Part shown: one piece after another, positions 11,985 to 22,899 of the stretch
Layout of the letters: the number at the start of each line of letters is the position of its first letter
Numbering within the stretch: the first letter of the stretch is position 1
Source: Eunapius fragilis
Taxonomy: Eukaryota > Porifera > Demospongiae > Spongillida > Spongillidae
Direction: 5' to 3'
NCBI GenBank assembly: GCA_963681505.1
Contig: OY811971.1
Span: forward strand, 19,044,369-19,108,368
DNA length: 64,000 nucleotides
Notes under the pieces: generated by a model
Told to the model about the DNA's origin: nothing
Seen by the model: the letters and a program-made list of their open reading frames with translations, nothing else
Databases searched by the model: none
Made by a program: the position numbers and the translations under genes

Positions 11985-12948
11985 GTAAGCGATTATCGCT
12001 GTAAACACTACCCAGACCGTCTATGACGTAAGCGATTATCGCTGTAAACAGTATAATCACTACGTTCAGACGGTCTGGGAAACAAGTCAAAGATTTTTGT
12101 TCCAGCGTCCCTGATTTTTGAAGACGCTGTTTATATCTAAATATAGCGTGACGTAATGATCAAGGGAGAAATTAACCCAATTAAGTGGACACCAAAAAGC
12201 AATTGCGTAGGCATACTTGAAACGATTAACCTTCCCTACTACTCTAGCCTCCCCCAGCTAGCCTCCCCACCTTCCCTACGCAAGCCACCCCACCATCCTA
12301 CGCTAGCCTCCCCACCTTCCCTACGCTAGCCTCCCCACCTTCCTTACGCTAGCCTCCTAGTGTAGGGATGGTGGGGAGGCTAGCGTAGGGAAGGTGGGGA
12401 GGCTATAGCGTAGGGAAGGTGGGGAGGCTAGCGTAGGGAAGGTGGGGAGGCTAGTGTAGGGAAGGTGGGGATGCTAGCGTAGGGAAGGTAGGGAGGTTAG
12501 TGTAGAGAAAGTGGGGAGGCTAGAGTAGGGAAAGTGAGGTGGCTAGCGTATAGGGAAGGTGGGGAGGCTAGCGTAGGGAAGGTGGGGAGGCTATAGGGAA
12601 GGTGGGGAGGCTAGTGTAGGGAAGGTGAGGAGGCTAGCGTAGGGAAGGTGGGGAGGCTAGCGTAGGGAAGGTGGGGAGGCTAGCGTAGGAAAGTGGGGTG
12701 GCTTGCGTAGGGAAGGTGGGGAGGGAGGCTAGAGTAATAGGGAAGGTTAATCGCTTAAGTATGCCCACGCAATTGCTTTTTGGTGTCTACTTAATTGGGT
12801 TAATTTCTTCCTTGATTATTACGTCACGCTATATTTAGCGTCTTAGGGACGCTGGAACAAATCTTTGACTTGTTTCCCAGACCGTCTGAACGTAGTGATT
12901 ATACTGTTTACAGCGATAATCGCTTACGTCATAGACGGTCTGGGTACG
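11985..12948. mobile_element. Foldback transposon with tandem-repeat interior
   Basis: Outer arms of about 240-260 bases (about 11985-12245 and 12705-12948) are inverted copies, including the GACGTAAGCGATTATCGCTG unit and the AATTAAGTGGACACC block. The interior (about 12230-12730) consists of about 20 tandem copies of a 23-bp unit, CTAGCGTAGGGAAGGTGGGG, with its own inversion near 12,350. The build resembles foldback (FB-like) elements. No coding capacity. It ends seven bases before the first ATG of the PNPO-like gene. Confidence 0.88.
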
Positions 12949-12954
12949 TAACCA

Positions 12955-13641
12955 ATGTGTGATGCGATGTGGTCTGGAGTACGACCCACGTATTCCTCGT
13001 GCCCAGACCTTTACGATATGGATGTTGTGCCTTTAACGGAGAATAACCTCGTATCAAGAACCAACCCGTTCCTACAATTTCAGTCATGGTTTGATGACGC
13101 CTTCCTCCGCCACCCCCTCACGGCAAAGGACGCCTGTCTCGCCACAAGTACAAAACTGGGCGTAGTGTCAAACCGCATGGTTCAATTAGACAGCTTCAAC
13201 GAAGATGGCTTCGTTTTTTTTACCAGCAGCGAGGGGAGGAAGGGCAGAGAGCTTGCTGAAAACCCTCGCTGCGCAATGACCTTCTACTGGCCCGACCACA
13301 TGCGGCAAGTCAGGATCGAGGGTATGGCTCACGTGTTACCCGATGAACGAAGTGAACAATACTTTAGAAATCTGCCTTTCGAGAACCAGATCGCGATCTC
13401 TGTAGCACCTCAGAGCCGTGAGGTCCCCAGCAGGGAAGCTCTCGACGAAGCGTACAGAGATATGGCCGACATGTACAAAGGTGGAGACCCCGTGCCCAGG
13501 CCGTCATTTTGGAATGCTTATCTTATCGTTCCGACGTGGGTTGAGTTCTACCGAGGACACCCAAATTTTCTTTCAGATCGACTTGTTTTCACCCGACAAT
13601 CGGAAGGACATCAGTGGGATCTTAAACGGCTAGCGGCCTAA
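12955..13641 (+). CDS. Pyridoxamine 5'-phosphate oxidase-like flavoprotein (altered substrate site)
   Basis: An uninterrupted 228-codon frame aligns with PNPO end to end, from FQSWFDDAF through CLATSTKLGVVSNRM, DGFVFFTSSEGRKGREL, RQVRIEG, YFRNLPFENQIA, APQSREVPSR and VEFYRGHPNFLSDR to the terminal KRLAA. PNPO uses FMN to oxidise pyridoxine or pyridoxamine phosphate to pyridoxal phosphate. Likely FMN contacts remain (R95, K96, Q118, Q153-S154, R209). By recalled correspondence to the E. coli enzyme, substrate-phosphate and catalytic positions are changed: Lys to D79, Arg to L140, Ser to N144, Arg-x-His to F205-x-S207; the usual Trp is Y199. It may be a paralogue with another role. Met1 lies in sequence repeated at 11,914-11,928, so Met22 (13,018) is the likelier ancestral start. 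No intron is seen. Confidence 0.88.
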   Translation: MCDAMWSGVRPTYSSCPDLYDMDVVPLTENNLVSRTNPFLQFQSWFDDAFLRHPLTAKDACLATSTKLGVVSNRMVQLDSFNEDGFVFFTSSEGRKGRELAENPRCAMTFYWPDHMRQVRIEGMAHVLPDERSEQYFRNLPFENQIAISVAPQSREVPSREALDEAYRDMADMYKGGDPVPRPSFWNAYLIVPTWVEFYRGHPNFLSDRLVFTRQSEGHQWDLKRLAA

Positions 13642-13769
13642 ACATTTCAACATTGGTTGCATTCTTTTAAAGTGTTTTTTAATTTTTACAGTACGTTGAA
13701 TTCAACGAAAGAGAATCAAGTTAATTTAATTAACAAGAAACGAGTATGAGACATTAAATTGCATTGTAC

Positions 13770-13775
13770 AATAAA
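13770..13775 (+). promoter_or_regulatory. Candidate polyadenylation signal AATAAA
   Basis: A canonical AATAAA lies about 130 bases after the PNPO-like stop codon in AT-rich sequence. Placement suits 3'-end formation of that gene. Confidence 0.5.
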
Positions 13776-14130
13776 TCTCTAAACGTATAATTCATGAAAG
13801 TGTGTCAACTAAAATACGTTGAACCTTGGAGGTCGTGCAAACACAACCATGACGGGCGGGGGAGTTTGAAATTGTATGAAATTAATGGGGCCAATGACCA
13901 GCCAGGCGGGGCGGAGGGGTCTACATTTGGTGGAGGGGGGGGGGGTAATAACGATAATTATTTCATACAAACGTACCATGGAATATGTTTCAGTTCGGAA
14001 TCGGATCGTATATCATCGTTCGGAATCTGAATCGGGCCATTCATTAAATCCAAACTGCCTCACCCGTCCGGTTTTGTTTGCGCGACTACAAGACCACCGT
14101 AGTACATTTTGCCTAGCTGTTGGGGTAAAT

Positions 14131-14301
14131 ATGGAGTGCCGTGAGGAAGTCATCTACAAAATAGCTGGATATGACTTTGACTGGAGGCGTGTTGGCCAGA
14201 GACTTCTCAGTGATCAGAAGACCAGGGACATTGATAGAGAAGGTGGTTCCTCTCAACGGTGCCATCATTGTACAGATCTTCAGAGATCAGATGAAGAATA
14301 A
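14131..14301 (+). CDS. Candidate partial death-domain-like exon
   Basis: The frame from ATG 14131 reads MECREEVIYKIAGYDFDW..GQRLLSDQKTRDIDREGGSSQ. The W..VGQ.L.S..K..DI...G pattern resembles helices 1-3 of death-fold domains, which are greatly expanded in sponges. After GGSSQ the similarity ends and the frame stops at 14301; a donor or frameshift near 14,259 is possible but no continuation was found. It could be an exon or a pseudogene piece. Low certainty. Confidence 0.35.
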   Translation: MECREEVIYKIAGYDFDWRRVGQRLLSDQKTRDIDREGGSSQRCHHCTDLQRSDEE

Positions 14302-14399
14302 AAGCCAACCACCTCAAACCCACACAGAAGTGTACCAGTTGACAGTTCTGCATGAGACGTCATGAAGAAAGTTAGCCACACCCCCAGAGGCCAATGTAC

Positions 14400-16280
14400 A
14401 ACATATGGAGAAATGGCCCATACATCGGCGGTCATCTTGCATTTTTATTTCAAATTGAATTCTAAATAAACTCAAAAAATACTAAAAATTGGGCTGAATT
14501 CGAATTTTATTTTTCATTGCGTTGTAAGTATGTAACGTTATACAAAAATCAAGACAAAAATTTAATTACTATCGCAGGTAATTATAATATTCAACACTCC
14601 CGTTAGCTTCAATAACTACAATAAGTAGCATTTCGTTAATAAACTCGTGTATCCAGGCCAGCCCCACCCCATCCGTCGAGGGGTGGATGCGCATCAATTA
14701 GCACATAGACGGCCAACCACATTTTTGTAAAGGTGGGTTATGTACAATTGCGGATTGTTACTAAGTGCAGAATGGCACATTGTTACTGTTACAGAAGTGG
14801 CGGATATGCATCAGTACTATGCATACATATAGTACACGCCACGTTCGCTAGTTGTAACTTAACGCTCTGGTCGACACCTATGGGGGCCGGGGACTGCGAT
14901 CGCATACTGTACTCCTTCCAGCCAATCAATTTGCTCCCCCCATAATTCAGGAACTGCCACAATCATGACCTCATCCTTTGATATCAACCTGTTCGTATTG
15001 TACTGTCTGAAAATAGCCGTATTAAAAGTTAGGAGCGCATATTCGTACATGGGCCTAATAGGGGTGGTCCGTGCTACATGTATATGAAAGGAACGGTGAG
15101 TCTCAAATTATTTAATGCTTGAGTATCCTTTTTGCTTATGTGTCTTGTGGCTTCTTGGGGTGCATAAATTTGTATATACATGTATGCTATGCTCTTTACA
15201 TCTACCATTGTATGGTGCTTGGGTTTTAGCATACTGGCTACATCTGGGAAACATCAGCTAGTATGACTTCAGGCAACATGGCCACCATGTGATCAAGCAT
15301 ACAGGTGAGTTAATGTTGTCCTGCACATGTATTATACACACCATCACATAACTCACAGATACTAACAAGTGTGCACTCCCATGGGTGCCCCCAGCTTTTC
15401 TAGAAGGGGGGGGGGGGGGGGCAGAGGTGAGGGGAGGGGCACCAGTTATAGGGCAGTGGCGGCGGAGCAATAAAAAAAGTGATACGGCGGACTGAGGGGG
15501 GGTGGGGGGGGGGAGTGGAAAGAGGGTCTTCAATATATGAGCAGGGGTGTAACATAAAAAGTGCTATGGCGTTCGCCGTACTTGCCGTAGCGTCAGCGCC
15601 GCCTATGTAGGGAGGTGGGCAGGGGGGAGGCGCATGTAAGTAGAAATCAATACTGGGACAGGGGTTAAATTATTTAACAAGCATTTATTACAAGGGGTTG
15701 GGGGTGGGGCGCCATTGAGTCTCAAAGGGGGGGGGGGGGGTGCCCATGACTCAAAACAGTCACACTCAGAATTCTATATTACTCACCCAACACATCAAAT
15801 AACATTTTTCACCCCCAACATGAGCGTACACTCCCAGCATACACAACTATATGACCCCATCAGCATACACACCCAACTCATATTCTCCACCAACCACATA
15901 CCAGTACACACTAGCAACAGTGTGCACATTCCCAATGACCCTACACACCAGCATAGTTTCATTGATGGGGCGGGAGTGCCCCACACCTCCCATATTTTTG
16001 CCCCCTCTTGGCAATGAAAGGATAACAAGTTACACAACCCATGCACAGAATTGGCTCGCTTGGTATAAAGTCCTCCTAAAAGTTTCAACTTAACATTTGT
16101 CTCCCCCCCCCCCCCCACTGATGTTTTTTCTCGATGATGGATTGTGTCACTTGTTATCCCTTAATAACAGCATGTACACACCAGGTTACCCCACAGGCAC
16201 ACCAGCACCCTAGTGTATAGCTGGCCAACCACCTAGCCTACAGATCATTAGACCAACATGAGTTTAAATTCACACACATA

Positions 16281-16311
<31 letters not shown>

Positions 16312-16950
16312 TACACATCACACACTAGAACAGTGAGCATAACAGTGAACACTACCAGTCCCACACATGGGGTTTCTTTGATAAAAACCTTAGAGGGGGA
16401 ATTTTAAAAATTCGTTGCTAAGGCAACTCTGAGGTTATATCACTTATTGCCAAGGGGCAACAATATGGCATGCACCCCATACACCAACTCATATGTACTA
16501 CATGTAACAACAAGATAACACATATGCAGTTCCCTTCATACATGTACCCATAATTCTGCCTTACATGTGTTCTTAGCCTACCCCTACCAGAAGTCATCTG
16601 CCCAACATAAAGGGGTAGTGATCAACAGGATAGGCTAAGAACACTAACAGTTCTTTTTATTTATTTTTCCTACTCCACATGAAATGCTCCCTAGATGGCT
16701 GTATGGTCAATGTGATACAGCCAGCATGACAAAAAGCTTCAGCAACAACTCAAATAGAAGGGACATTGCAGCCTTTGTGTGGTCATCAAGTAGCTATAAG
16801 GCTCTGCAGACTTCATGTGATGCATGCATGTAGATTTGTGGTGTGCTTGGCATTTGTATTTGGTGGTGTAAGAACTGTATGTGTGAATGTGGATAGTTGC
16901 TGGTATTGATGGACTTGCTGAAAGCAGACAGGAGGCTTGGTCTTTTAGAT
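14400..16950. other. No supported gene; G/C tracts and a CA repeat
   Basis: Intergenic-looking sequence with poly-G/C tracts near 15,406, 15,485, 15,727 and 16,106 and a CA microsatellite at about 16,272-16,310. Open frames on both strands are short and overlap without conserved motifs. Confidence 0.6.
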
Positions 16951-17209
16951 AAGAACTATGTATATAGGTAGTTGTGGGTGATTATGTAAACTTTTCCTTC
17001 CCACTTTATAAAAACTGACCTGATGAGTGTGTTGCCTGTACATGTAATAATATAACATCCAGCCATTTGGAGGTGTACTGGTATGTCATCATAGTGTGTA
17101 GGTGATGGTCTGTGTACATGTGATGGTGTGTAGGTATGGGTGGCCTGGTAGGTTACACTCTTCTCTGATGTGACGATACTGTGTAAGCCAAAAGCTGTAA
17201 TGTTCATAC

Positions 17210-17286
17210 CTTGCATTATACATGTCTGTTTGGCGAGCCACATGTTCTAAGTAGTTCCGCTCAAATAAATAGCTCCCGCACACACC
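17210..17286 (-). CDS. Candidate isolated coding exon, unidentified
   Basis: Minus-strand reading between an AG acceptor (17287-17288) and a GTATGAAC donor gives an open 77-nt exon containing CGSYLFERNYLEHVARQ and ending MYNAR. The amino-acid composition looks protein-like and the splice sites are good. I cannot name the family or find partner exons with confidence. Confidence 0.3.
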
Positions 17287-17519
17287 CTACCAGTCTAGTA
17301 AAAAAAAAAGTATCAACGCACAAAAGCAGTTGATTTGATTAATAGTTACACGCAGCCAGTATTTACGCCCATGTAACTTCGGTGGGTCTACTTCAAGCTT
17401 GGTGTACGATTGAACTAACCCACAGAACAGGATCCGTGATTATAAACACTCAACAACACACGTGGGAGAGCATATATACAATGTTCAGAACTAGGACATT
17501 TATTTTATATGAATAATAG

Positions 17520-17798
17520 GTGTTGCTTTGGATGGAGCACCACATAACGAAAGTCAAAGAGCGTTGCAGAGTGTGTGGCCGCTTCTTGGTGGAGGCTAGG
17601 GAAACGAAAACAAGGAGCTCATATACCTGCCAAGAGTTTGCAGCTCATTTGTACACTGTCTTTGCTGTTAACACCAGCAATTACATAGTTAACACTCACC
17701 CTCCTTTCTTCTGCTACCGTTGTAAAATTGTACAACCATTGTTGTACAACCATCTGCGTTCTGCCACCATGTCCATCTTGGCAGTACACCAGACTTAA
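17520..17798 (+). CDS. RAG1 N-terminal-like zinc-binding domain (possible transposon protein piece)
   Basis: The 92-codon frame contains KERCRVCGRF at residues 13-22 and, about 40 residues later, NTHPPFFCYRC. This C-x2-C ... HP-x2-FC-x2-C arrangement matches the zinc-binding region at the N-terminus of RAG1 and of N-RAG-TP-like proteins described from mollusc transposons. I recall similar short domains in sponge predicted proteins. No RAG1 catalytic core is seen nearby. The frame ends at an imperfect hairpin (17,780-17,880). It may be a domesticated gene piece, a transposon exon or a pseudogene. Confidence 0.42.
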   Translation: MLLWMEHHITKVKERCRVCGRFLVEARETKTRSSYTCQEFAAHLYTVFAVNTSNYIVNTHPPFFCYRCKIVQPLLYNHLRSATMSILAVHQT

Positions 17799-17880
17799 GC
17801 CGCCCGGCCAGTGGATGTATTCCCTCTCTCCCAATCGAGGACAAGTACATCCGCTGGCTGGGTACGGCTTAGGTCTGGTG
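17780..17880. repeat. Imperfect inverted repeat (~36-nt arms)
   Basis: TACACCAGACTTAAGCCG...GTGGATGTA (17,781 on) is mirrored at about 17,846-17,880 with a few mismatches, loop about 27 bases. It overlaps the 3' end of the RAG1-N-like frame. Confidence 0.75.
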
Positions 17881-18689
17881 TAATGGTACTGCCTGATTCT
17901 ACTCTCACTCCTGGAAGATGGGCACGATGGCAGAACTCAACATACACGTTACGCAGATGGTTGTGGCCATGCAGTGACAACATCACCACCCTGTTTACAG
18001 GTAGTAGCGCCAGGGCACAAAGAACATGAGGAGCCTCTAGCCATCTCCATCTCTAGCCACCATTGGATGGAGAATTACAGTTCATTGGGTTCAAAGTTCA
18101 GGTCAAGACTAGGAGGTGTGACCAGTAGCCAGGATGCAGCATGAGGTGCTGACACAGAGAGCAGCCGAGCCTTGTCAGTAGGTGATGATGCTTTCACCAA
18201 CAATGAGAACTGGTGGGTCCTCTAGTTTCTTTGACAGTATACCCTTTGGTGGACGGGTGAGGCTGTGATAGCATCCACAGAGATTACTTCAGACAGGGAG
18301 ACTATGCCTTATATTTGTGTCCCATAAAACAAATATCAGTCCTAACAAGATCTGTTTATCACGTTCGGAAGTAATTTATTACTTAAAACAAAAGATTACA
18401 TATAATTAAGTGGCCAGAAAGCAATAGGCCCACACTAATGTATCACTCACTCCAATACTCCTAAATTAAAGTTCAACTTGGCTGTGACCTATTTTACATC
18501 TTGCAGCACTCTTTCAGGCGGGAACATGTCAAATAGAGCGCTGACACTGAATCACTAACATAGCTACACACGTGGTCCTTCATCAGTGAGACTCTACAAG
18601 GCTGAGAAAACATGAAGGTCAAGAACATAGAATTTTATTTTGTACATGTTTGTTTATGGTGCTATCATTACTTCAAACGATCAATTGTA

Positions 18690-18990
18690 TACACATGCAC
18701 ACACATATACATAAAACACACACATAATACATACATGTACACATATGTATTTATACACATATGCATGTACATGTACAGACATACATAAAACACACACATA
18801 CATACAAGTACACATGTGTACATAATACACATACATGTGAAAACATACACAAATACATACATGTACACACATACATAAAACATGCACACATACATGTACA
18901 CATACACATAAAACACACACTGATACATACATTTTCACATATATACATGTACAAAAAACACCTATGTATGTACACATATTTATATATATG
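18690..18990. repeat. ACATAC/TACATGTA-rich low-complexity tract
   Basis: About 300 bases of alternating purine-pyrimidine sequence built from ACATAC, CACATA and TACATGTACA. Cys/Val/Met-rich frames here are artefacts. A similar tract is at 23,035-23,240. Confidence 0.9.
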
Positions 18991-19139
18991 GGACAGTTTC
19001 CAACAAAATTGCCCCTCAATATTCCCTTGCGTTTGAATAACTAAAACTTTCAAACGGTTAAGGCTAATGACTTCTTATTCTCAACATTTCATAGTCACCA
19101 TTTCTGTATGACATTTTGGGGTATTGTAATGTATGATAC

Positions 19140-19375
19140 CCCACTAGGTTCAAACCCGCCAAATACTTTTCGGTTCTCCTATAATCAAATCACTTTTAAA
19201 ATTCGGTTTGTGGGTAGAGAGGTTCCTGTACCTATCACGGCAAGTTGTGTCCCGCTATATAAAGCGGGAAAATGTGCATGTAGGGACCTCTCTATTTGCA
19301 AACTGAATTTGAAGCGATTTGATTACTCCTACTGAAAGTTATGGTAGGTTTGAAGTATTGGACGTTGCAATACTG
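19140..19375. mobile_element. MITE-like inverted repeat element
   Basis: CCACTAGGTTCAAACC ... AAATCACTTTTAAAATTCGG ... GGTAGAGAGGTTCCTG is mirrored, imperfectly, by AGGGACCTCTCTATTTGCAA ... GAAGCGATTTGATTA ... GGTAGGTTTGAA. Arms are about 100 bases and diverged. No coding content. Confidence 0.65.
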
Positions 19376-20625
19376 GGGAGTTAGGAAAGGCCATCAGTTT
19401 TACATTACGAAACTAAGGCTAAGGTTGATTTCAGCGATCTAGCCATGTGCATGCGCCCCACACCCCCCCCCCCCCCCCCCCCCAAAAATCATATCCCGCC
19501 CCTCTGGTACCAATTGGATTATTCCATTATTTAACTGTACACTCCTACAGATGACAACAATGGTGTCCATGGTGGGGGGTTGTGTTTAGAAACATGTCGA
19601 TGTCGTTGTCCAGGGTTGCAAATATGTCCTGAGGGGGGTAGTATAAAAGCCTGTCCCGGGGTGCTAGCAGATAAAACATAAGCTTGTACTTGGGGGGGGG
19701 GTGGGGGGGGGGTGGGAGTGGTAGGGGTTAGCAGGTATAACATAAGCTTGTCCAGGGGAGATGTAACCAAATAGAAGCTTGTCTGGGGGTATTAAAAAAC
19801 TTAACAACAAAAGGTGGTTTTATATATTGTCCTGGGGGTTACGTTTGCAATTATTGTCATCTGTAGGTGGGTATGGTTAAATAATGGAATAGCCCAAAGC
19901 TGCCCCGCCCCCCCATGCACAATCATGTGTATGGCAGACTACTTAATTCCTATGGAGACACTGGCGGACAGAGGGGAGGGGGGGGGGGGGGGGGGAAATA
20001 GGTCTGCAACCCGAGCACATCTCCCTTTGGTGTCTCTGTCCCTCCAATCCCCCTTTAATTTAATTCAGGATCTGCCATTGGCTTCACATATATTTATTAT
20101 CAATGTGCCCCCCCGCCCCCCCGCCAAATCCTGGATCCAGGGCTAATTCCAACCATACATAAAGATTTTTGTTGAGAATAGGAATGGCTGCGCTCAAATG
20201 GGTGGTTTAGCTATCTATCACATACACATGCAAACATGCACACAACCCACAGCTGGAAAAACAATATAAGCACTTGCATACTATATATACCACCCACACA
20301 CATGGACAGTGCTCACATACATGTACCCGCATGTTTCTTACTAAACACTGTTCAATGGCCAGTAACACAAAACAGGATGCCATGGTGATCGATGGCATGA
20401 AGGCTGGCACTCATCACTCACATACACAATGGCAAAGATGCTGGTGTATGTGTTTAAAATAAAAAACATGTACTACAATCTGGTAAATGGACATACCTTG
20501 CTCTAACTATACCTCACAGTAGTGAGCTCTTCATACCTCTTGAGGATACCATGCATCACTTGTGCAACTTCATTGCCTCCTGAGCGTGGGATCCAACAAT
20601 TTGAGGAAAAGAACCACGGCCGTAC

Positions 20626-20735
20626 CCAGAGGGGGTTTGTAACCAAGGAAACCTATAAAATTGCTAGTAAAATCAGATTTTACTAGCAATTTTATTGGTT
20701 TCCTTGGTTACGGAACCCCCTCTGGGAGAACCTAG
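20626..20735. mobile_element. Near-perfect hairpin MITE
   Basis: Arms of about 52 bases: CCCAGAGGGGGTTTGTAACC...GCTAGTAAAATC (about 20,628-20,679) is mirrored by GATTTTACTAGC...GGTTACGGAACCCCCTCTGGG. The inner motif GTAACCAAGGAAACCT also occurs as single arms at about 46,977 and (with CATGG) about 63,060, so a small family exists. Confidence 0.85.
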
Positions 20736-20921
20736 AGTGCTTTTAGAGATGCTATCTGCTTACACTATGGCTGGCAACCTCCGTTATTACCATCACATTG
20801 CATATGTGGCTCCATCTATACTGTGGAGCATGCTATGAATTGCTCATCAGGAGGCTTTCCTTCAATTCGACACTATGAGATGCGAGATCTGACCTCAGTG
20901 AGGTATGTCACAATGCAGAAC

Positions 20922-21047
20922 CTACATGTACTTTGCAGTCATTGCAGAGTGAGTGCCTTACATATAAGTCTGCCAATGCAATGCAGAACCTACATGTACT
21001 TTGCAGTCATTGCAGAGTGAGTGCCTTACATATAAGTCTGCCAATGC
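20922..21047. repeat. 63-bp direct tandem duplication
   Basis: A block beginning AATGCAGAACCTACATGTAC and ending in AAGTCTGCC occurs twice in direct succession with near identity, so it is a recent local duplication. No function is apparent. Confidence 0.85.
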
Positions 21048-21379
21048 AGAGCTAGAGCAAGAAAAACAACGAATTATCTGACCTCTTAATTGAAAAGTTT
21101 ACATAAAACCCACAACCAATAACAATTCTTCCACATGTCACCACTCCTAATTAAAGAGGCAGTACTTATGAAACCACAAAGACCTGTGAGTTTCAGACAG
21201 CAGCTACCAGCCCTTCTTCAACTGTCCACATCTGATACATTTGGTACACAAACATACAAACTTATGTCAGCACAATACAAAACACCACTGAACAACTTTA
21301 CAGTCTGCTAGCAAGCATTATATGATGAAAACACAACGCTTTACATTTGAGTAGTAGTTCTCCTGGTGGAGGTTGGAAG

Positions 21380-22390
21380 GGTGACTGGCACAGTCCATGA
21401 GCTACATCACATTGTTTGGTATGATGGGTTCAGTCCCTGGTCCATACCAGGCAGTCATGTAGGTAGTCCACTGAGCCTGGAACCAGAGCTGCTGGCAGAC
21501 CACCTGGGTATACCTCCACTCAATCATCAGGAGTTTTTCTGACCAATCTGATGGGAAGAGGGGGGGGGGGGGGGGGGGGGGGGGAGGAGCTCAGAGAGCT
21601 TACCAGAAAATCTGACTGGATGTCTTCTCATCACTGCTGCCTCCTCCCCATCAATTCACAGTGATGGGGAGGAGGGACTGATGGGAACGGTACAGCACAA
21701 ACAAAAGCCTGACCATCTCTTGAGCAATGTTCTCCACATTGTTATTATCTAGGAGCACATAGGTGGCTCCACCATTCTTACTGCAGTGACAATGTGCCAA
21801 CATATGCTCAGTGTAGGGATACAGGTAAAGTGTAGGAGATGTGTGTGCTCCCAATGGGGGGAGGGGGTGGACATTTCATCTCCCTTAACTAAAACCACAC
21901 CTCTTCCTACTTCCTGTAACTAAAATGACTCCCCAGGGTCAGGGATTAGAGGAGAGTTTAAAACACTATGAGTGAGGACCAATGAGTGAAGACCAATACA
22001 TGTAGGATACGCAGCCTTCAGGAGAGGGGGGGGGGGGAGGGTTGAATTTGGTTAATAGGTGAACTTACAATAACATACACGCATCATACAATATATTTTG
22101 TTCTTAATAAAACTGATTAGACTCAATGATGAAGGCGATCTCGCTTTGGGGATAGGACGGGGGGTTGTTCGAACCCAATGACCCCCCCCCCCCCCTGTGT
22201 ACACCCATGATATGTGTAGAACCAATGGACACATACATGTAGCGCCAATGGAGACATACCTCCAAATGATGGTAATTAATAAACTCCGCACTGCAGAGGA
22301 CAGGCTCATCCCCTGTAGAGCTGCCATGGCAACAGTGATGAGCTCACAGACCACACTATTGGGGCAGGAGAGGAAGAAGTGTGAGGATGG
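21380..22390 (-). CDS. Candidate minus-strand exons of an unidentified gene
   Basis: Three stretches read as protein-like on the minus strand. About 22,250-22,390 contains SVVCELITVAMAALQGMSL and ends at a donor-like GTATGT. About 21,651-21,850 contains LYLYPYTEHMLAHCHC and NVENIAQEMVRLLFVLYR. About 21,410-21,515 contains QLWFQAQWTTYMTAWYG. They lie in consistent order, but phases were not all verified and there is a long G tract between them. I do not recognise the family. A further exon may lie near 20,525-20,605. Confidence 0.33.
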
Positions 22391-22836
22391 GTATAAGTAG
22401 AAGGGGGAGGAGGAGAGGAGGGGGAGGAGGAGGAGGATGGGAGGAGGGAAGGAGAAAGAGGTGGAGGAGAAGAAAGGAATAACAGCAGTGTGGTAAATGA
22501 ACTTGTGGTTTCACAAGATATGTAAAAAAATTTGTACTTTCATAATCATAATTAAGGTACTGTAATATGGCTTACTACAGTTAAGATACATGAACATGGA
22601 TTATACACCTACAGTAAAAAAATTTTAAGCTACGAGAGTCCGGGCCATAATTGCCCTTACAAGAGACCTAGTCAAGGTGAGGTTAAACCTACTGTATGTT
22701 TCATACACAAAGCTGCATTTTGATTTTGGAGACCCAATATGGCAAAGCTGGGTGGCTAGACAGGAAAATGTGTCCCTAGCCTCCTTCCCCCAATTACACT
22801 ACAATTAATTTCAGGCTCGTGAAGTAGGTATAAGGG

Positions 22837-22841
<5 letters not shown>

Positions 22842-22893
<52 letters not shown>
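22842..22893. repeat. (CA)n microsatellite
   Basis: A pure CA tract of about 52 bases in sequence without a supported gene. Confidence 0.97.
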
Positions 22894-22896
<3 letters not shown>

Positions 22897-22899
22897 AGC

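Noticed and set aside
14859..15050. Minus-strand frame with a protein-like stretch
   Set aside because: The plus strand is equally open, splice phases do not fit, and no family motif is visible.
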